Below are positions 1 to 12,810 of a stretch of 37,613 bases of DNA, in pieces. A program made the translations under genes and the position numbers. Below the pieces are notes generated by a model. The model saw nothing but the letters and a program-made list of their open reading frames with translations, had not been told where the DNA came from and made no database searches. This stretch comes from Moraxellaceae bacterium (GTDB lineage Bacteria > Pseudomonadota > Gammaproteobacteria > Pseudomonadales > Moraxellaceae). The stretch lies in NCBI GenBank assembly GCA_020697295.1, contig JAJFBF010000033.1, positions 1 through 37,613 on the forward strand, given 5' to 3'. How positions within the stretch are numbered: the first letter of the stretch is position 1; each line of letters begins with the position of its first letter.

Positions 1-100
1 CGGTGCGCTTGGCGTGACCGGCGCCACCACCATCAACACCACCGGCACCGCCACCACTACCCTCGGCAGCGCCACCAGCAGCACCACCATTGGCGGTGCA
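1..100 (+). repeat. 100-bp exact direct repeat, copy 1 (adhesin passenger)
   Basis: Bases 1-100 are identical to 505-604. The offset is 504 bases, 168 codons, so recombination between the copies would delete or add a passenger segment in frame. The repeat probably extends left beyond the window. Confidence 0.92.
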
Positions 101-1301
101 CTCGGCGTGACCGGCGCCACCACCATCAATACCACCGGCTCGGCAGCCACCACCATCGGCAACACGGCAAGCACGGTTAACCTGAATGGCACCCTCCGAA
201 TGAACGAGGGGACCGGCAACATCAATGGCACCCTGATCAATACCGGCACCGACAACCAAGGCCCTGTCACCATCAGCAGCGGTGCCAACAACACCGGCAT
301 CACGTCCATCAACAACGGAACTGGCGGTTCGGGAGTTGTGAACATCAGTGCCGGCACCACGACCGGCCTGGTGACAGTTGGTAACTCGGCTAATACCACC
401 AGCCTCAGCAGCGGCACCACCAACGTGACAGGCATCGCCAACATCAATTCCACCGGCACCGCCGCCACCACCATCGGCAGCGCCACCAGCAGCACCACCG
501 TCGGCGGTGCGCTTGGCGTGACCGGCGCCACCACCATCAACACCACCGGCACCGCCACCACTACCCTCGGCAGCGCCACCAGCAGCACCACCATTGGCGG
601 TGCACCTTGGCGTGACCGGCGCCACCACCACTGCCGGCCTCACCAATACCGGCGATGTCGCCACCGACACCCTCACCACCACCGGAGCCGCCACGATAGG
701 AACTGCACTGGGTGTCTCGGGGGCCACCACCCTGGGCAACACCCTTTCGGTTGCCGGCGCCGCCACCTTCTCCAGCACGGTGAACGTGGACAGCAATGGC
801 GCTACTGCTGGCGGTGGCCAGCTTTCGATTGGAAATACCCAGGCAAGCCTGCAAGTCGCCAACCAGACCACGGGCAACTTCCACGGACTGACTGTCGGCC
901 AGACAGAAACCACCCTGAGCGGGGGAACGACCTCGACCGAGATGGTGCTTAACGACAATGGCGTCACCTTCCGCAACATGGCGACGGGCGCCCCGGTCGT
1001 GGTGTCCGGGGTTGCCGATGGCGTCAACGACTTTGATGCCGTCAACATGCGCCAGCTCCGTGAGTTCCAGAGCAGCAGCTACGCCGGCATTGCGTCCGCA
1101 ATGGCCATGGCCTCCGTGCCCGATGTAGAAGACGGCAAAACCTTCGCCATCGGTGTGGGTACCGGTCGCTATATGCGAGCAGAATCAATTGCGGTGGGTG
1201 CAAATGCCCGCATCAATGAGGCATGGCGAGTCCGGATGGCACTCTCCAAAGGGGATGGCACACCCTCGGGAGCCAGCATGGGCGCCAGCTTCAGCTGGTA
1301 A
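2..1301 (+). CDS. YadA-like trimeric autotransporter adhesin, 5'-truncated, apparent frameshift near 605
   Basis: Surface adhesin of the type Vc (YadA/Hia) kind, probably trimeric in the outer membrane. The reading frame is open from the window edge, so the start lies outside. Residues are almost all G, A, T, S, N, I, L and V, in degenerate 31-33-residue passenger repeats built round GVTGATTINTTG. Just after 604 the frame shifts by one: the repeat reads GGTGCACTCGGC at 95-106 but GGTGCACCTTGG at 599-610, an extra C. The stalk and anchor then continue in frame 3 to 1301. Near the end, a DAVNMRQL stretch is the YadA stalk-neck signature, followed by about 70 residues of membrane anchor ending in FSW, a C-terminal aromatic typical of outer-membrane barrels. 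Read without the shift, frame 2 stops at 952 and loses the anchor. The family call is firm from the C-terminus; whether the frameshift is biological or a sequencing error cannot be told. Confidence 0.8.
505..604 (+). repeat. 100-bp exact direct repeat, copy 2 (adhesin passenger)
   Basis: Second copy of the segment at 1-100. The match ends exactly where the extra C of the frameshift appears (605), so the indel sits at a repeat boundary. Such places are prone to assembly error and to recombination. Confidence 0.92.
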
Positions 1302-1332
1302 TCCCGTAGCCCTGAACCGAGGTTGAATGACG

Positions 1333-1361
1333 AGCCCGCCTCCCTGGATGCGGGCTTTTTT
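1333..1361 (+). terminator. Intrinsic terminator of the adhesin gene
   Basis: AGCCCGC and GCGGGCT form a 7-bp GC-rich stem, followed directly by a run of T. It lies about 30 bases after the adhesin stop codon. Confidence 0.85.
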
Positions 1362-1714
1362 ATGGGCGGGGGTTGAAAATTGAGCACCGATCGAAGCATG
1401 GCCCCGAAAATCCTGGCGCCCGAACAGGACCAGGACTGCGCAAAAGCTGACCAGCCATTCATACCCTAAGGCTGAATTGTCCGACAATCCTTGATGAGGC
1501 GGTTTGTCCCTATGCTACTTTTTGCTCAGCTGGTTACGGCAGGCGCGATCGGTGAGGATTGTGTTTTCCTGCCCTGACAACCCGCCACAGATGCGAGCCC
1601 CTCTTCAGGTCGTATTTGCAAGAAGCCTCCTGGCACCCTTGCATGTTATTGCGCTGAACCAACGGTCGGGTTTGATGAATTCGTGGCACAGTAGTTGTCT
1701 ACTTTTGAACCAGC
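1362..1714. other. Gene-free stretch, possible non-coding RNA locus
   Basis: About 350 bases with no convincing protein. The short reading frames here lack ribosome sites and family features. Base composition is less GC-rich than the flanks. It ends at a strong + strand terminator (1715-1744) although the adhesin already has its own at 1333-1361, which leaves room for a separate short transcript. No known RNA family (6S, SRP, RNase P, tmRNA, tRNA) was recognised. Confidence 0.3.
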
Positions 1715-1744
1715 GACGCTTGCCACCCGGCAGGCGTTTTTTTT
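1715..1744 (+). terminator. Strong orphan intrinsic terminator
   Basis: ACGCTTGCC pairs with GGCAGGCGT (9 bp, one G-T wobble) round a 4-base loop, followed by a run of T. It works only in the + direction: the other side has no T-run for the TetR gene that ends at 1811. No recognised gene lies directly upstream on this strand. Confidence 0.8.
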
Positions 1745-1810
1745 GCCTGCCGTTCGGACTGGTGCCTCCCCTCAACCTTGCCCTCCCCGCACAGCCAGCA
1801 CCGCCCCCAC

Positions 1811-2437
1811 TCAGCCCTTCCAGTCACGCAAGCGCTGCAGCAGCCACCGCGCATACTGGCTGATCTCCTCCACATCTCCCGTCGAGAAGGCCAGGCCGTC
1901 GTTATACATGCGGCAAACGCCATGTAGCGTGCCCCAGAACACCTGGGCCAGGCGCAAGGGATTGAGGTCCGGCGACAGCCAGCCCTGGATCTGCAGGCTC
2001 ATGACCATTTCGGCATAGCTGCGGAAGGAGGCCCGGGCATGGCTACGGAAGGCCTCGCTCTCGGCCCCCTCTCCCTTCCAGGTCACCCGTCCAAAGAGCA
2101 GCTCATAAAGCTCCGGGTGCTCCAGGGCAAAGCGCACATAGATGGTCACGAAGCGCTCGAAGCGGGCCTCCAGCCCCTCCACCTCGGCCAGGCCACGCTC
2201 GATCTCACCCTCGAACTGGTCGATGGCGGCCTCGCCGACGGCGCACAGCAGGGCCTGCTTGTCCCGGAAATGGTGGTAGAGCGCGGTCTGGGACACGCCC
2301 ACCCGCTCCGCCAGCTTGCGCAGGCTGAGGGCGGCAATGCCCTCCTGCTCCACCAGGGCGGTGGCTGCCTCGAGCATGCCGCGGCGCAGGTCACCATGGT
2401 GGTAGGGGGCTTTTGTCGGCCCTGGCTGTCTTGACAT
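1811..2437 (-). CDS. TetR-family transcriptional regulator
   Basis: A 208-residue repressor of usual TetR length. The N-terminal DNA-binding domain has the helix-turn-helix at about residues 34-60 (LSLRKLAERVGVSQTALYHH). The C-terminal ligand-binding and dimerisation half resembles the WHG / TetR_C_13 type (EHPELYELLFG). It is divergent from the fadH-type gene, whose start is 77 bases away, and a perfect CTTAAC-N3-GTTAAG palindrome lies between them. By common TetR logic it probably represses itself and fadH and responds to an acyl-CoA or fatty acid. The ligand is inference. No dedicated terminator was seen after it. Confidence 0.88.
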   Translation of the reverse strand: MSRQPGPTKAPYHHGDLRRGMLEAATALVEQEGIAALSLRKLAERVGVSQTALYHHFRDKQALLCAVGEAAIDQFEGEIERGLAEVEGLEARFERFVTIYVRFALEHPELYELLFGRVTWKGEGAESEAFRSHARASFRSYAEMVMSLQIQGWLSPDLNPLRLAQVFWGTLHGVCRMYNDGLAFSTGDVEEISQYARWLLQRLRDWKG

Positions 2438-2455
2438 TACGGCACGTCCGGGTAT

Positions 2456-4545
<2,090 letters not shown>

Positions 4546-4592
4546 GGCGCCCTGCCCGCCGGGTCGCGGCTTCAACCGGAATGCCCGGACAT

Positions 4593-4620
4593 GAAAAAGG
4601 CCGCCTGGGCGGCCTTTTTC
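4593..4620 (+). terminator. Intrinsic terminator after fadH
   Basis: AAAAAGGCCGCC and GGCGGCCTTTTT pair closely round a tiny loop, about 50 bases after the fadH stop. The A-run on the left lets it act in both directions. Confidence 0.88.
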
Positions 4621-4688
4621 ATTGGCAGGTCCGAATGCCGGACGGCATGGCCGGTTCGCGCTGACGAGTGTCACTCCCGACTCTCGTC

Positions 4689-4742
4689 GCCGCAGAGCAC
4701 GGAGGCGTCCTGGCGCACAAAGACCCCGTGGCGCTCTGCGGC
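4689..4742. repeat. Long-loop inverted repeat between two terminators
   Basis: GCCGCAGAGC at 4689-4698 is matched perfectly by GCTCTGCGGC at 4733-4742; with a 3-base bulge the pairing extends inward (ACGG / CCGT). There is no T-run, so it is not a simple terminator. It lies between the fadH terminator and the sucD terminator. Function unknown. Confidence 0.6.
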
Positions 4743-4761
4743 CAGCCTTTATGACGCACGC

Positions 4762-4790
4762 AAAAAAACAGCCGCATAAGCGGCCGTTTT
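4762..4790 (-). terminator. Terminator of the sdh-suc operon
   Basis: Read on the minus strand, CGGCCGC-TTAT-GCGGCTG forms a stem followed by seven T. It lies about 20 bases after the sucD stop and should end the nine-gene transcript. Confidence 0.85.
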
Positions 4791-4808
4791 CATGTGCAGC
4801 GGTAAGGC

Positions 4809-5687
4809 TTACTTCCAGCCGGTGAGCTCGGCCAGGGCCTTGCCCATTTCCGCCGGATTCTTCACCGTCTTTACGCCCGCTGCTTCCAGCGCCGCGAATT
4901 TCTCGTCAGCAGTACCCTTGCCACCGGAGATGATGGCGCCGGCATGGCCCATGCGCTTGCCCGCCGGAGCGGTGACACCGGCGATATAGGACACCACCGG
5001 CTTGGTCACGTTTTCCTTGATATAGGCCGCGGCTTCTTCTTCCGCGCTGCCACCGATCTCGCCCACCATGATGATGGCTTCGGTCTGCGGATCATTCTGG
5101 AACAGTGCCAGCGCATCGATGAAGGTGGTGCCGGGAATGGGGTCGCCGCCGATGCCGATGCAGGTCGACTGGCCAAAGCCGAGGTCGGTGGTCTGCTTCA
5201 CGGCTTCATAGGTCAGCGTGCCGGAGCGCGACACGATGCCGACCTTGCCGGGCTTGTGGATGTGACCGGGCATGATGCCGATCTTGCACTCGCCCGGGGT
5301 GATGACGCCGGGGCAGTTCGGGCCGATCAGGCGCACGCCGCCTTTGCGCAGGATGTATTCCTTGACGTACAGCATGTCGATGGCCGGCACGCCCTCGGTG
5401 ATGCAAACGACCAGCTTGATGCCGGCATCCACCGCCTCGAGGATGGAATCCTTGGCGAAGGCGGCGGGCACGTAGATGACGGAAGCATCGGCGCCGGTCT
5501 TGGCGACTGCCTCATGCACGGTATCGAAGACCGGCAGCCCCAGGTGGGTGGTGCCGCCCTTGCCCGGCGTCACGCCGCCGACCATCTGGGTACCGTAGGC
5601 CATGGACTGTTCGGTGTGGAGGGTGCCCTGGGAGCCGGTGATGCCCTGGCAGATAACCTTGGTGTTCCTGTTGATGAGTACGCTCAT
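4809..5687 (-). CDS. sucD: Succinate-CoA ligase (ADP-forming) subunit alpha
   Basis: Alpha subunit of succinyl-CoA synthetase, which makes succinate plus ATP (or GTP) from succinyl-CoA in the TCA cycle. Length 292 residues, close to E. coli SucD (289). The N-terminal CoA-binding Rossmann domain starts with [11 protein letters not shown]. The phosphorylated catalytic histidine is His248 in KRMGHAGAI, and the SRSGTLTYE phosphate-loop segment is present. It starts 3 bases after the sucC stop, so the two subunits are very likely translationally coupled. Confidence 0.97.
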   Translation of the reverse strand: MSVLINRNTKVICQGITGSQGTLHTEQSMAYGTQMVGGVTPGKGGTTHLGLPVFDTVHEAVAKTGADASVIYVPAAFAKDSILEAVDAGIKLVVCITEGVPAIDMLYVKEYILRKGGVRLIGPNCPGVITPGECKIGIMPGHIHKPGKVGIVSRSGTLTYEAVKQTTDLGFGQSTCIGIGGDPIPGTTFIDALALFQNDPQTEAIIMVGEIGGSAEEEAAAYIKENVTKPVVSYIAGVTAPAGKRMGHAGAIISGGKGTADEKFAALEAAGVKTVKNPAEMGKALAELTGWK

Positions 5688-5690
5688 TTC

Positions 5691-6854
5691 TTACACTCCC
5701 ACTGCCTTCACAACGAGATCACCCGCTTCGTTCAGCGAGGCCGCCGGAATGATGTTCAATCCGCTCTCTTTCAGCTTCTGCGCACCCAGTTCGGCATTAT
5801 TGCCTTCGAGGCGCACGACCACGGGCACTTTCACGCCCACTTCCTGCACGGCGCCGATGATGCCTTCGGCAATCATGTCGCAACGCACGATGCCGCCGAA
5901 GATATTCACCAGCACGCCCTGCACGGCCGTGTCGGAGAGAATGATCTTGAAGGCCTCGGTCACGCGCTCCTTGGTGGCGCCGCCGCCGACGTCAAGGAAG
6001 TTGGCGGGCTGGCCGCCCTTGAGCTTGATGATGTCCATGGTGGCCATGGCCAGGCCGGCACCGTTTACCATGCAGCCAATATTGCCTTCGAGGGCAACGT
6101 AGTTGAGGTCCCATTCGACGGCGCGACGCTCGCGCTCATCTTCCTGGGAAGGGTCGTACATGGCCTTGAGGCGCGGGTGGCGGAACAGGGCATTGGAATC
6201 GATGACGATCTTGGCGTCCAGGCAATGCAGGCTGCCTTCGCTGGTGATCACCAGGGGATTCACTTCCAGCAGCGCCAGGTCCAGGTCGACGAACATCTTT
6301 GCGAGCTGCGTGAAGATCTTCACGAACTGCTTTACCTGGTCATGATTGAGACCGAGCTTGTAGCCCAGGTCGCGCCCCTGGAAAGGCTGGGCGCCGATCA
6401 GCGGGTCGATGGTGGCCTTGTGAATTTTCTCAGGAGTCTCGTGGGCAACCTTCTCGATTTCCACGCCGCCTTCGGTGGAGGCCATGAACACGATGCGGCG
6501 GGTGCCGCGATCGAGTACGGCGCCCAGGTAGAGCTCCTTGGCGATATCGGTGCAGGTCTCGACCAGGATTTTGTGCACGGGCTGGCCGCGCGCATCGGTC
6601 TGGTAGGTCACCAGCTGGGTGCCGAGCTTCGCCTTGGCGAAGGCTTCGACTTCATCCAGGGTGGTGACGAGCTTGACGCCACCGGCCTTGCCACGGCCGC
6701 CGGCATGCACCTGCGCCTTGACCACCCATTTGCCGCCGCCGATCCGCTCTGCGGCCGCACGCGCCTCTTCCGGCGTGCTGGCGGCAAAACCCTTGGACAC
6801 TGGCAGTCCGTATTCCGCAAAGAGCTGCTTACCCTGGTACTCGTGAAGGTTCAT
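5691..6854 (-). CDS. sucC: Succinate-CoA ligase (ADP-forming) subunit beta
   Basis: Beta subunit of succinyl-CoA synthetase: binds nucleotide through an ATP-grasp fold and pairs with SucD. The start at 6854 gives [17 protein letters not shown], the usual beginning of this family, and 387 residues (E. coli 388). The open frame continues upstream to 6965 but that part overlaps lpd and is not protein-like. Visible features are [14 protein letters not shown] (ATP-grasp glycine-rich loop) and [14 protein letters not shown] near the C-terminus. The 70-base gap from lpd carries a REP-like palindrome. Confidence 0.97.
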   Translation of the reverse strand: MNLHEYQGKQLFAEYGLPVSKGFAASTPEEARAAAERIGGGKWVVKAQVHAGGRGKAGGVKLVTTLDEVEAFAKAKLGTQLVTYQTDARGQPVHKILVETCTDIAKELYLGAVLDRGTRRIVFMASTEGGVEIEKVAHETPEKIHKATIDPLIGAQPFQGRDLGYKLGLNHDQVKQFVKIFTQLAKMFVDLDLALLEVNPLVITSEGSLHCLDAKIVIDSNALFRHPRLKAMYDPSQEDERERRAVEWDLNYVALEGNIGCMVNGAGLAMATMDIIKLKGGQPANFLDVGGGATKERVTEAFKIILSDTAVQGVLVNIFGGIVRCDMIAEGIIGAVQEVGVKVPVVVRLEGNNAELGAQKLKESGLNIIPAASLNEAGDLVVKAVGV

Positions 6855-6870
6855 TGTGTGATTACCATCG

Positions 6871-6897
6871 GTAGGTCGGGCTTCAGTCCGACCTGCA
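6871..6897. repeat. REP-like palindrome in the lpd-sucC junction
   Basis: AGGTCGGG-CTTCAG-TCCGACCT (6873-6893) is a near-perfect palindrome followed by GCAGG. The same core recurs at 22470-22566 and 29160-29180. A small GGGGC/GCCCC hairpin follows at 6907-6920. As RNA inside the sdh-suc transcript it would fold just before sucC. Confidence 0.7.
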
Positions 6898-6924
6898 GGA
6901 AATACAGGGGCTTTCGCCCCCGTC

Positions 6925-8361
<1,437 letters not shown>

Positions 8362-8383
8362 TCAATCCATTTCAGGTTCATTG

Positions 8384-8413
8384 GGCAGGAGCGCCCCGGA
8401 AGGCGCTCCTGCC
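8384..8413 (-). other. Perfect 12-bp stem-loop in the sucB-lpd junction
   Basis: GGCAGGAGCGCC and GGCGCTCCTGCC pair perfectly round a 6-base loop. There is no T-run in either direction, so full termination is unlikely. A role in processing, 3'-end protection of upstream mRNA or partial attenuation is inference. Confidence 0.7.
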
Positions 8414-8423
8414 GGCGGGCGTG

Positions 8424-9638
8424 TCAGATTTCGAGCAGCAGGCGAGCCGGATCCTCGACCAGGTCCTTGATGGCTACAAGAAAGCTCACGGCTTCCTTGC
8501 CGTCGATAAGACGATGGTCGTAAGAGAGCGCCAGGTACATCATCGGCAGGATCACGACCTGGCCGTTCACGGCCATGGGACGCTCCTGGATCTTGTGCAT
8601 GCCGAGGATGGCGGTCTGCGGCGGGTTAAGGATGGGGGTGGACAGCAGCGAGCCGAACACGCCGCCATTGGAAATGGTGAAGGTGCCACCGGTCATGTCC
8701 TCGATGGTCAGCTTGCCGTCCTTCGCCTTCTTGCCGAAATCGCCGATGGTCTTTTCGGTCTCGGCCAGGCTCATGCGCTCGGTATTGCGCAGGATGGGAA
8801 CCACGAGACCGCGATCGGAGGACACCGCCACGCCGACATCGTAGAAACCATGGTAGACGATGTCGTTGCCGTCGATGGAGGCGTTGACGGCCGGGAAGCG
8901 CTTGAGGGCCTCCACGGCGGCCTTGACGAAGAAGGACATGAAGCCCAGGCGCACGCCATGCACCTTCTCGAACTTCTCGGCGTATTGCTTGCGCAGGTCC
9001 ATCACCGGCTTCATGTTGACTTCGTTGAAGGTGGTCAGCATGGCCGTGTTCTGCTTGGCCTCGAGCAGGCGCTCGGCGACCTTGGCGCGCAGGCGGGTCA
9101 TGGGCACGCGCTTTTCGGTGCGCTCGCCCACGGCCAGGGCAATGGCCTGGGCGGCCGGGGCCGGCACGGCGGCGGCCACGGGCGCCGGCGCCGCCGGCTT
9201 CTTCAGGTGTGCTTCCACGTCTTCCTTGGTCAGGCGGCCGCCCTTGCCGGAGCCGGCAATCCTGGCCGGGTCCAGGTTGTGCTCGGCGACCAGCTTGCGC
9301 ACGGCCGGGCTCAGGGCGTCGTCGCTGGCGGCAGCCGTCGCGGCCGGCGCCGCAGCAGCGGGAGCGGGAGCGGCGGCAACAGCAGGAGCGGCGGCGGCTG
9401 CGCCCTCTTCGAAGACTGCCAGCACTTCCTGCGAGAGAACGGTGTCGCCCTCGTTCTTCAGGACCTTGCCGATGACGCCGTCCGCCGGGGCCACGACTTC
9501 CAGCACAACCTTGTCCGTTTCAATATCGACGATCAGCTCGTCACGGCGCACAGCCTCGCCCGGCTTCTTGTGCCAGGTCGCAACGGTGCCATCAGCCACG
9601 GACTCGGGGAAAACAGGTGCCTTGATTTCGATGCTCAT
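8424..9638 (-). CDS. sucB: 2-oxoglutarate dehydrogenase E2, dihydrolipoamide succinyltransferase
   Basis: Core of the OGDH complex: transfers succinyl from lipoamide to CoA. Length 404 residues (E. coli 405). One lipoyl domain with the modified Lys43 in [11 protein letters not shown], an Ala/Pro-rich flexible linker (about 82-105), the E3/E1-binding domain ([15 protein letters not shown], about 112-145), a second Ala/Pro linker, and the acyltransferase core with the catalytic [13 protein letters not shown] near the C-terminus. It starts 18 bases after sucA and is probably coupled to it. A single lipoyl domain and the position next to sucA identify it as the succinyl rather than acetyl E2. Confidence 0.97.
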   Translation of the reverse strand: MSIEIKAPVFPESVADGTVATWHKKPGEAVRRDELIVDIETDKVVLEVVAPADGVIGKVLKNEGDTVLSQEVLAVFEEGAAAAAPAVAAAPAPAAAAPAATAAASDDALSPAVRKLVAEHNLDPARIAGSGKGGRLTKEDVEAHLKKPAAPAPVAAAVPAPAAQAIALAVGERTEKRVPMTRLRAKVAERLLEAKQNTAMLTTFNEVNMKPVMDLRKQYAEKFEKVHGVRLGFMSFFVKAAVEALKRFPAVNASIDGNDIVYHGFYDVGVAVSSDRGLVVPILRNTERMSLAETEKTIGDFGKKAKDGKLTIEDMTGGTFTISNGGVFGSLLSTPILNPPQTAILGMHKIQERPMAVNGQVVILPMMYLALSYDHRLIDGKEAVSFLVAIKDLVEDPARLLLEI

Positions 9639-9656
9639 TTTTTTGAATTCCTTGTG

Positions 9657-12515
9657 TCAGTTCTTTTGACCAACAATGTCGAGTCCGCAGCGGAACGCCT
9701 CTTCCACCAGGAAGGCCTGCTCCTTCGCATGCAGGTAAACAGAGCCGCAGGCCGGCGCCGCCGCAGGCGCACGGCCGACAAACTGCACTCGCAGCTTCTC
9801 GCTCCATTCGCGCACCACGGAATGCATGTGATGCTGGCTGCAGTACCAGGCGCCTTGGTTCATGGGCTCCTCCTGGCACCAGGCAATGCTCTTCACCTTC
9901 TTGTACGGCGCCAGCGCCTCGGCCAGCTTCTTTTCCGGGAAGGGATAAAGCTGCTCGATGCGGATGATGGCGACGTTGTCATGACCCTGCTCGCGGCGCT
10001 TCTCGAGCAGGTCGTAGTAGACCTTGCCGCCGCAGAGGATGACGTGGGTGACGTTCGCAGGCTTGATCGCGTCGATCTCGGGGATGACAGTCTGGAACTG
10101 TCCCTGGGCCAGCTCCTCGAGCGTGCTCACCGCCAGCTTGTGGCGCAGCAGGCTCTTGGGCGACATGATCACCAGCGGCTTGCGCAGCGGGCGCACGGCC
10201 TGGCGGCGCAGCAGATGGAATATCTGCGCCGGCGTGGTGGGCGTGCACACTTGCATGTTGTGCTCGGCGCACAGCTGCAGGAAACGCTCGAGACGCGCCG
10301 AGGAATGTTCGGGGCCCTGGCCTTCAAAACCGTGCGGCAGCAACAGCGTGAGGCCGCAGAGGCGCTCCCACTTGGTTTCACCGGAGGAGATGAACTGGTC
10401 GATCACCACCTGGGCGCCGTTGGCGAAGTCACCGAATTGCGCTTCCCAGATGATCAGGGCCTGCGGCGCCGTGGTGGAATAGCCGTATTCGAAGGCCAGC
10501 ACGGCCTCTTCGGACAGCAGGGAGTCGTAGATCTCGAAGTGCGGCTGCAAGGGATCGAGATGCTGCAGCGGGCAGTAGGGCTGGCCATCCTTCTGGTTGT
10601 AGACGATGGCGTGACGATGCGAGAAGGTGCCTCGGCCCACGTCCTGGCCGGTCAGGCGCACCTGGATGCCCTCGTTGAGGATGCTGGCATAAGCCAGGGT
10701 CTCGGCGGCGCCCCAGTTGAACTCCAGATTGCCCGCCCACATGCGGCCGCGATCCTCCATGACCTTCTGCACCTGTTTCTGCAGCACCAGGCCATCAGGA
10801 TACTTTTCCATCTTCCTGCCGAGATCCTGCAGCGTCTTGAGCGGGACGCTGGTATCCCACTCATCGACCACGGCATGGCCCAGGTAGGGCGTCCAGTCCA
10901 CGAACAGCGTCTTGTTGGGCTCGCGCACCAGCGCCTTCACCACATGCTGGCCGGACTCGAGGGCCTTCCGGTACTCCTCGACCATGTCATCAGCCTGCAG
11001 CTGCGGCAGCACGCTGGCCTTCGCCAGGCGGTCAGCATAGATGCCGCGCGTGGTCGGCAGCTTGGTGATGACCTGGTACATGAGCGGCTGGGTGGCGGAA
11101 GGCTCGTCGGCCTCGTTGTGGCCACGGCGACGGTAGCATATGAGGTCGATCACCACGTCCTTCTGGTATTCCATGCGGAAATCCAGGGCCAGCTGGGTGA
11201 CGAAGAACACGGCCTCCGGATCATCGCCGTTCACGTGGAAGATGGGCGCCTGCACCATCTTGGCCACGTCGGTGCAGTACTCGGTGGAGCGCGCGTCTTC
11301 CGGGCGGCTGGTGGTAAAGCCGACCTGGTTGTTGATGATGATGTGGATGGTGCCGCCGGTGCGGTAGCCGCGGGTCTGCGACATCTGGAAGGTTTCCAGC
11401 ACCACGCCCTGCCCGGCAAAGGCGGCATCGCCATGGATGCTGAGTGGCAACACCTGGCGGCCGTGCACATCGTTGCGGCGATCCTGGCGGGCGCGCACCG
11501 AGCCCTCCACCACCGGCGAGACGATCTCGAGGTGGGACGGGTTGAAGGCCATGGCCAGGTGGACTTCGCCGCCCGGGGTCATGACGTTCGAGGAATAGCC
11601 CTGGTGGTACTTGACGTCACCGGAGCCCTGCTTGGTGAACATCTTGCCTTCGAACTCGCCGAAGAGATCGCCAGGGTTCTTGCCGAGAATGTTGACCAGC
11701 ACGTTGAGGCGGCCACGGTGGGCCATGCCGATGACGACTTCCTTGACACCATAGGAACCGGCGCGCTGGATGCATTCGTCGATCAGCGGGATCATGGCTT
11801 CGCCACCCTCGAGACCAAAACGCTTGGCGCCGGCGTACTTGGTGCCCAGGTACTTCTCGAGCCCTTCGGCCGCGGTCAGGCGCTCCAGGATGTGCTTGCG
11901 GGTTTCGCCCGAGAAATTGGGATTGCCGCGCACGCTCTCGAGACGCTGCTGGATCCAGCGCTTCTCGGCGGTGTTGACGATGTGCATGTACTCGGCGCCG
12001 ATGGAGCCGCAGTAGATGGACTCCATGGCGTTGACCATCTCGCCGAGGGTGCACTCTTCCTTGCCGATGGCGAGGTTGCCGGTATTGAAGACCGTATCGA
12101 GGTCGGCCGGCGTCAAGCCATGGGTGGCGAGGTCAAGGTCGGGCACCTGCGCGCGCTGCATCAGGTTCAGCGGGTCGAGACGGGCCTTCTGGTGGCCGCG
12201 GTTGCGGTAGCCGGCGATGAGCTGCAGCACCGCGACCTGGCGGCGCTCGTGCTCGGTGCTGACACGGCTGGTCGGCAGGGCCTGGGAGCGGGTGCTGTTC
12301 TTGGCGAGGAGGAGGAACTGCTCGCGGACGCCCTTGTGCGGGGTGTCCTGGGCGATGCCGTTGACGCGGGGAAGCTTTTCGAAATAGCTGCGCCAGTCTT
12401 CCGGCACGGACTGGGGGGAGACAAGGAATTGTTCGTAGAGCTCTTCGACGTAAGCAGCGTTCTCAGCGGAGAGTTGCGAGGTACTCCACTGGCGCAGCAT
12501 TTGCCCATCTTGCAT
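9657..12515 (-). CDS. sucA: 2-oxoglutarate dehydrogenase E1 component
   Basis: Thiamine-diphosphate enzyme that decarboxylates 2-oxoglutarate and passes succinyl to the lipoyl arm of SucB. Length 952 residues (E. coli 933). The N-terminal segment ATLRQ...YVEELYEQF-like (here AAYVEELYEQFLVSP) is the small E2-binding motif of OdhA/SucA. Mid-protein GMAHRGRLNVL and the IHGDAAFAGQGVV stretch are thiamine-diphosphate/metal-site hallmarks, and the transketolase-like pyrimidine domain follows (GTFSHRHAIVYNQ, LLPHGFEGQGPEHSSAR). A 295-base gap with two hairpins separates it from sdhB, so it may also have its own promoter as in E. coli; I saw no strong one. Confidence 0.97.
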   Translation of the reverse strand: MQDGQMLRQWSTSQLSAENAAYVEELYEQFLVSPQSVPEDWRSYFEKLPRVNGIAQDTPHKGVREQFLLLAKNSTRSQALPTSRVSTEHERRQVAVLQLIAGYRNRGHQKARLDPLNLMQRAQVPDLDLATHGLTPADLDTVFNTGNLAIGKEECTLGEMVNAMESIYCGSIGAEYMHIVNTAEKRWIQQRLESVRGNPNFSGETRKHILERLTAAEGLEKYLGTKYAGAKRFGLEGGEAMIPLIDECIQRAGSYGVKEVVIGMAHRGRLNVLVNILGKNPGDLFGEFEGKMFTKQGSGDVKYHQGYSSNVMTPGGEVHLAMAFNPSHLEIVSPVVEGSVRARQDRRNDVHGRQVLPLSIHGDAAFAGQGVVLETFQMSQTRGYRTGGTIHIIINNQVGFTTSRPEDARSTEYCTDVAKMVQAPIFHVNGDDPEAVFFVTQLALDFRMEYQKDVVIDLICYRRRGHNEADEPSATQPLMYQVITKLPTTRGIYADRLAKASVLPQLQADDMVEEYRKALESGQHVVKALVREPNKTLFVDWTPYLGHAVVDEWDTSVPLKTLQDLGRKMEKYPDGLVLQKQVQKVMEDRGRMWAGNLEFNWGAAETLAYASILNEGIQVRLTGQDVGRGTFSHRHAIVYNQKDGQPYCPLQHLDPLQPHFEIYDSLLSEEAVLAFEYGYSTTAPQALIIWEAQFGDFANGAQVVIDQFISSGETKWERLCGLTLLLPHGFEGQGPEHSSARLERFLQLCAEHNMQVCTPTTPAQIFHLLRRQAVRPLRKPLVIMSPKSLLRHKLAVSTLEELAQGQFQTVIPEIDAIKPANVTHVILCGGKVYYDLLEKRREQGHDNVAIIRIEQLYPFPEKKLAEALAPYKKVKSIAWCQEEPMNQGAWYCSQHHMHSVVREWSEKLRVQFVGRAPAAAPACGSVYLHAKEQAFLVEEAFRCGLDIVGQKN

Positions 12516-12737
12516 TTTGATGTTCCCGATTCAGAGAAGTCCGCCGCGTCTCACCTGTGCGGTCGGGTGCTGTTTCGCCTTCTCTTGACCATGACCCGCG
12601 ATGCCTGGGTAAGGCGTCACGACCTGCATCCAGCCCAAGTCTAACCGCTGGATACCAACAACGGCTGCTCCCGCCGGGGTTATTGGCGGAAAACAGGATG
12701 GCTGGTTCGCCATCTCGGCACGGCGTTGTACCTTGGA

Positions 12738-12781
12738 CCCGGCTGCGCTGCCGGGCCTTGACCGGCATCAAGCGCCGGTCA
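12738..12781 (-). other. Two tandem stem-loops in the sdhB-sucA gap
   Basis: TGACCGGC/GCCGGTCA (12759-12781) and CCCGGC/GCCGGG (12738-12755) are adjacent perfect stems, the first 30 bases after the sdhB stop. Neither is followed by a T-run. The rest of the 12516-12810 gap shows no other structure I can support. Confidence 0.55.
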
Positions 12782-12810
12782 TTTATCACTTTTTCCGCTA
12801 CTGGCGGGCC

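Noticed and set aside
1..610. Short repeats suggestive of a CRISPR array or minisatellite
   Set aside because: The repeats are protein-coding (GVTGATTINTTG), uneven in spacing and fit a trimeric autotransporter passenger; there are no unique spacers and no cas genes.
1169..1487. Minus-strand frames of about 100 codons after the adhesin
   Set aside because: They overlap the adhesin end and its terminator, have no ribosome site and no recognisable features.
1504..2018. Plus-strand frames in the gap and across the TetR gene end
   Set aside because: Composition looks random, the second runs into the TetR gene antisense, and the first reads through the strong terminator at 1715-1744.
8421..12644. 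A 1407-codon plus-strand open frame opposite sucA and sucB
   Set aside because: It mirrors the codon pattern of the real minus-strand genes in GC-rich DNA, has no protein-family features and is rich in His, Gly and Ala. Shadow frames at 2437-3279, 3307-4674, 4944-7025, 6949-8523, 12733-16053, 16584-17882, 30074-31747 and 35714-37501 were dropped for the same reason.
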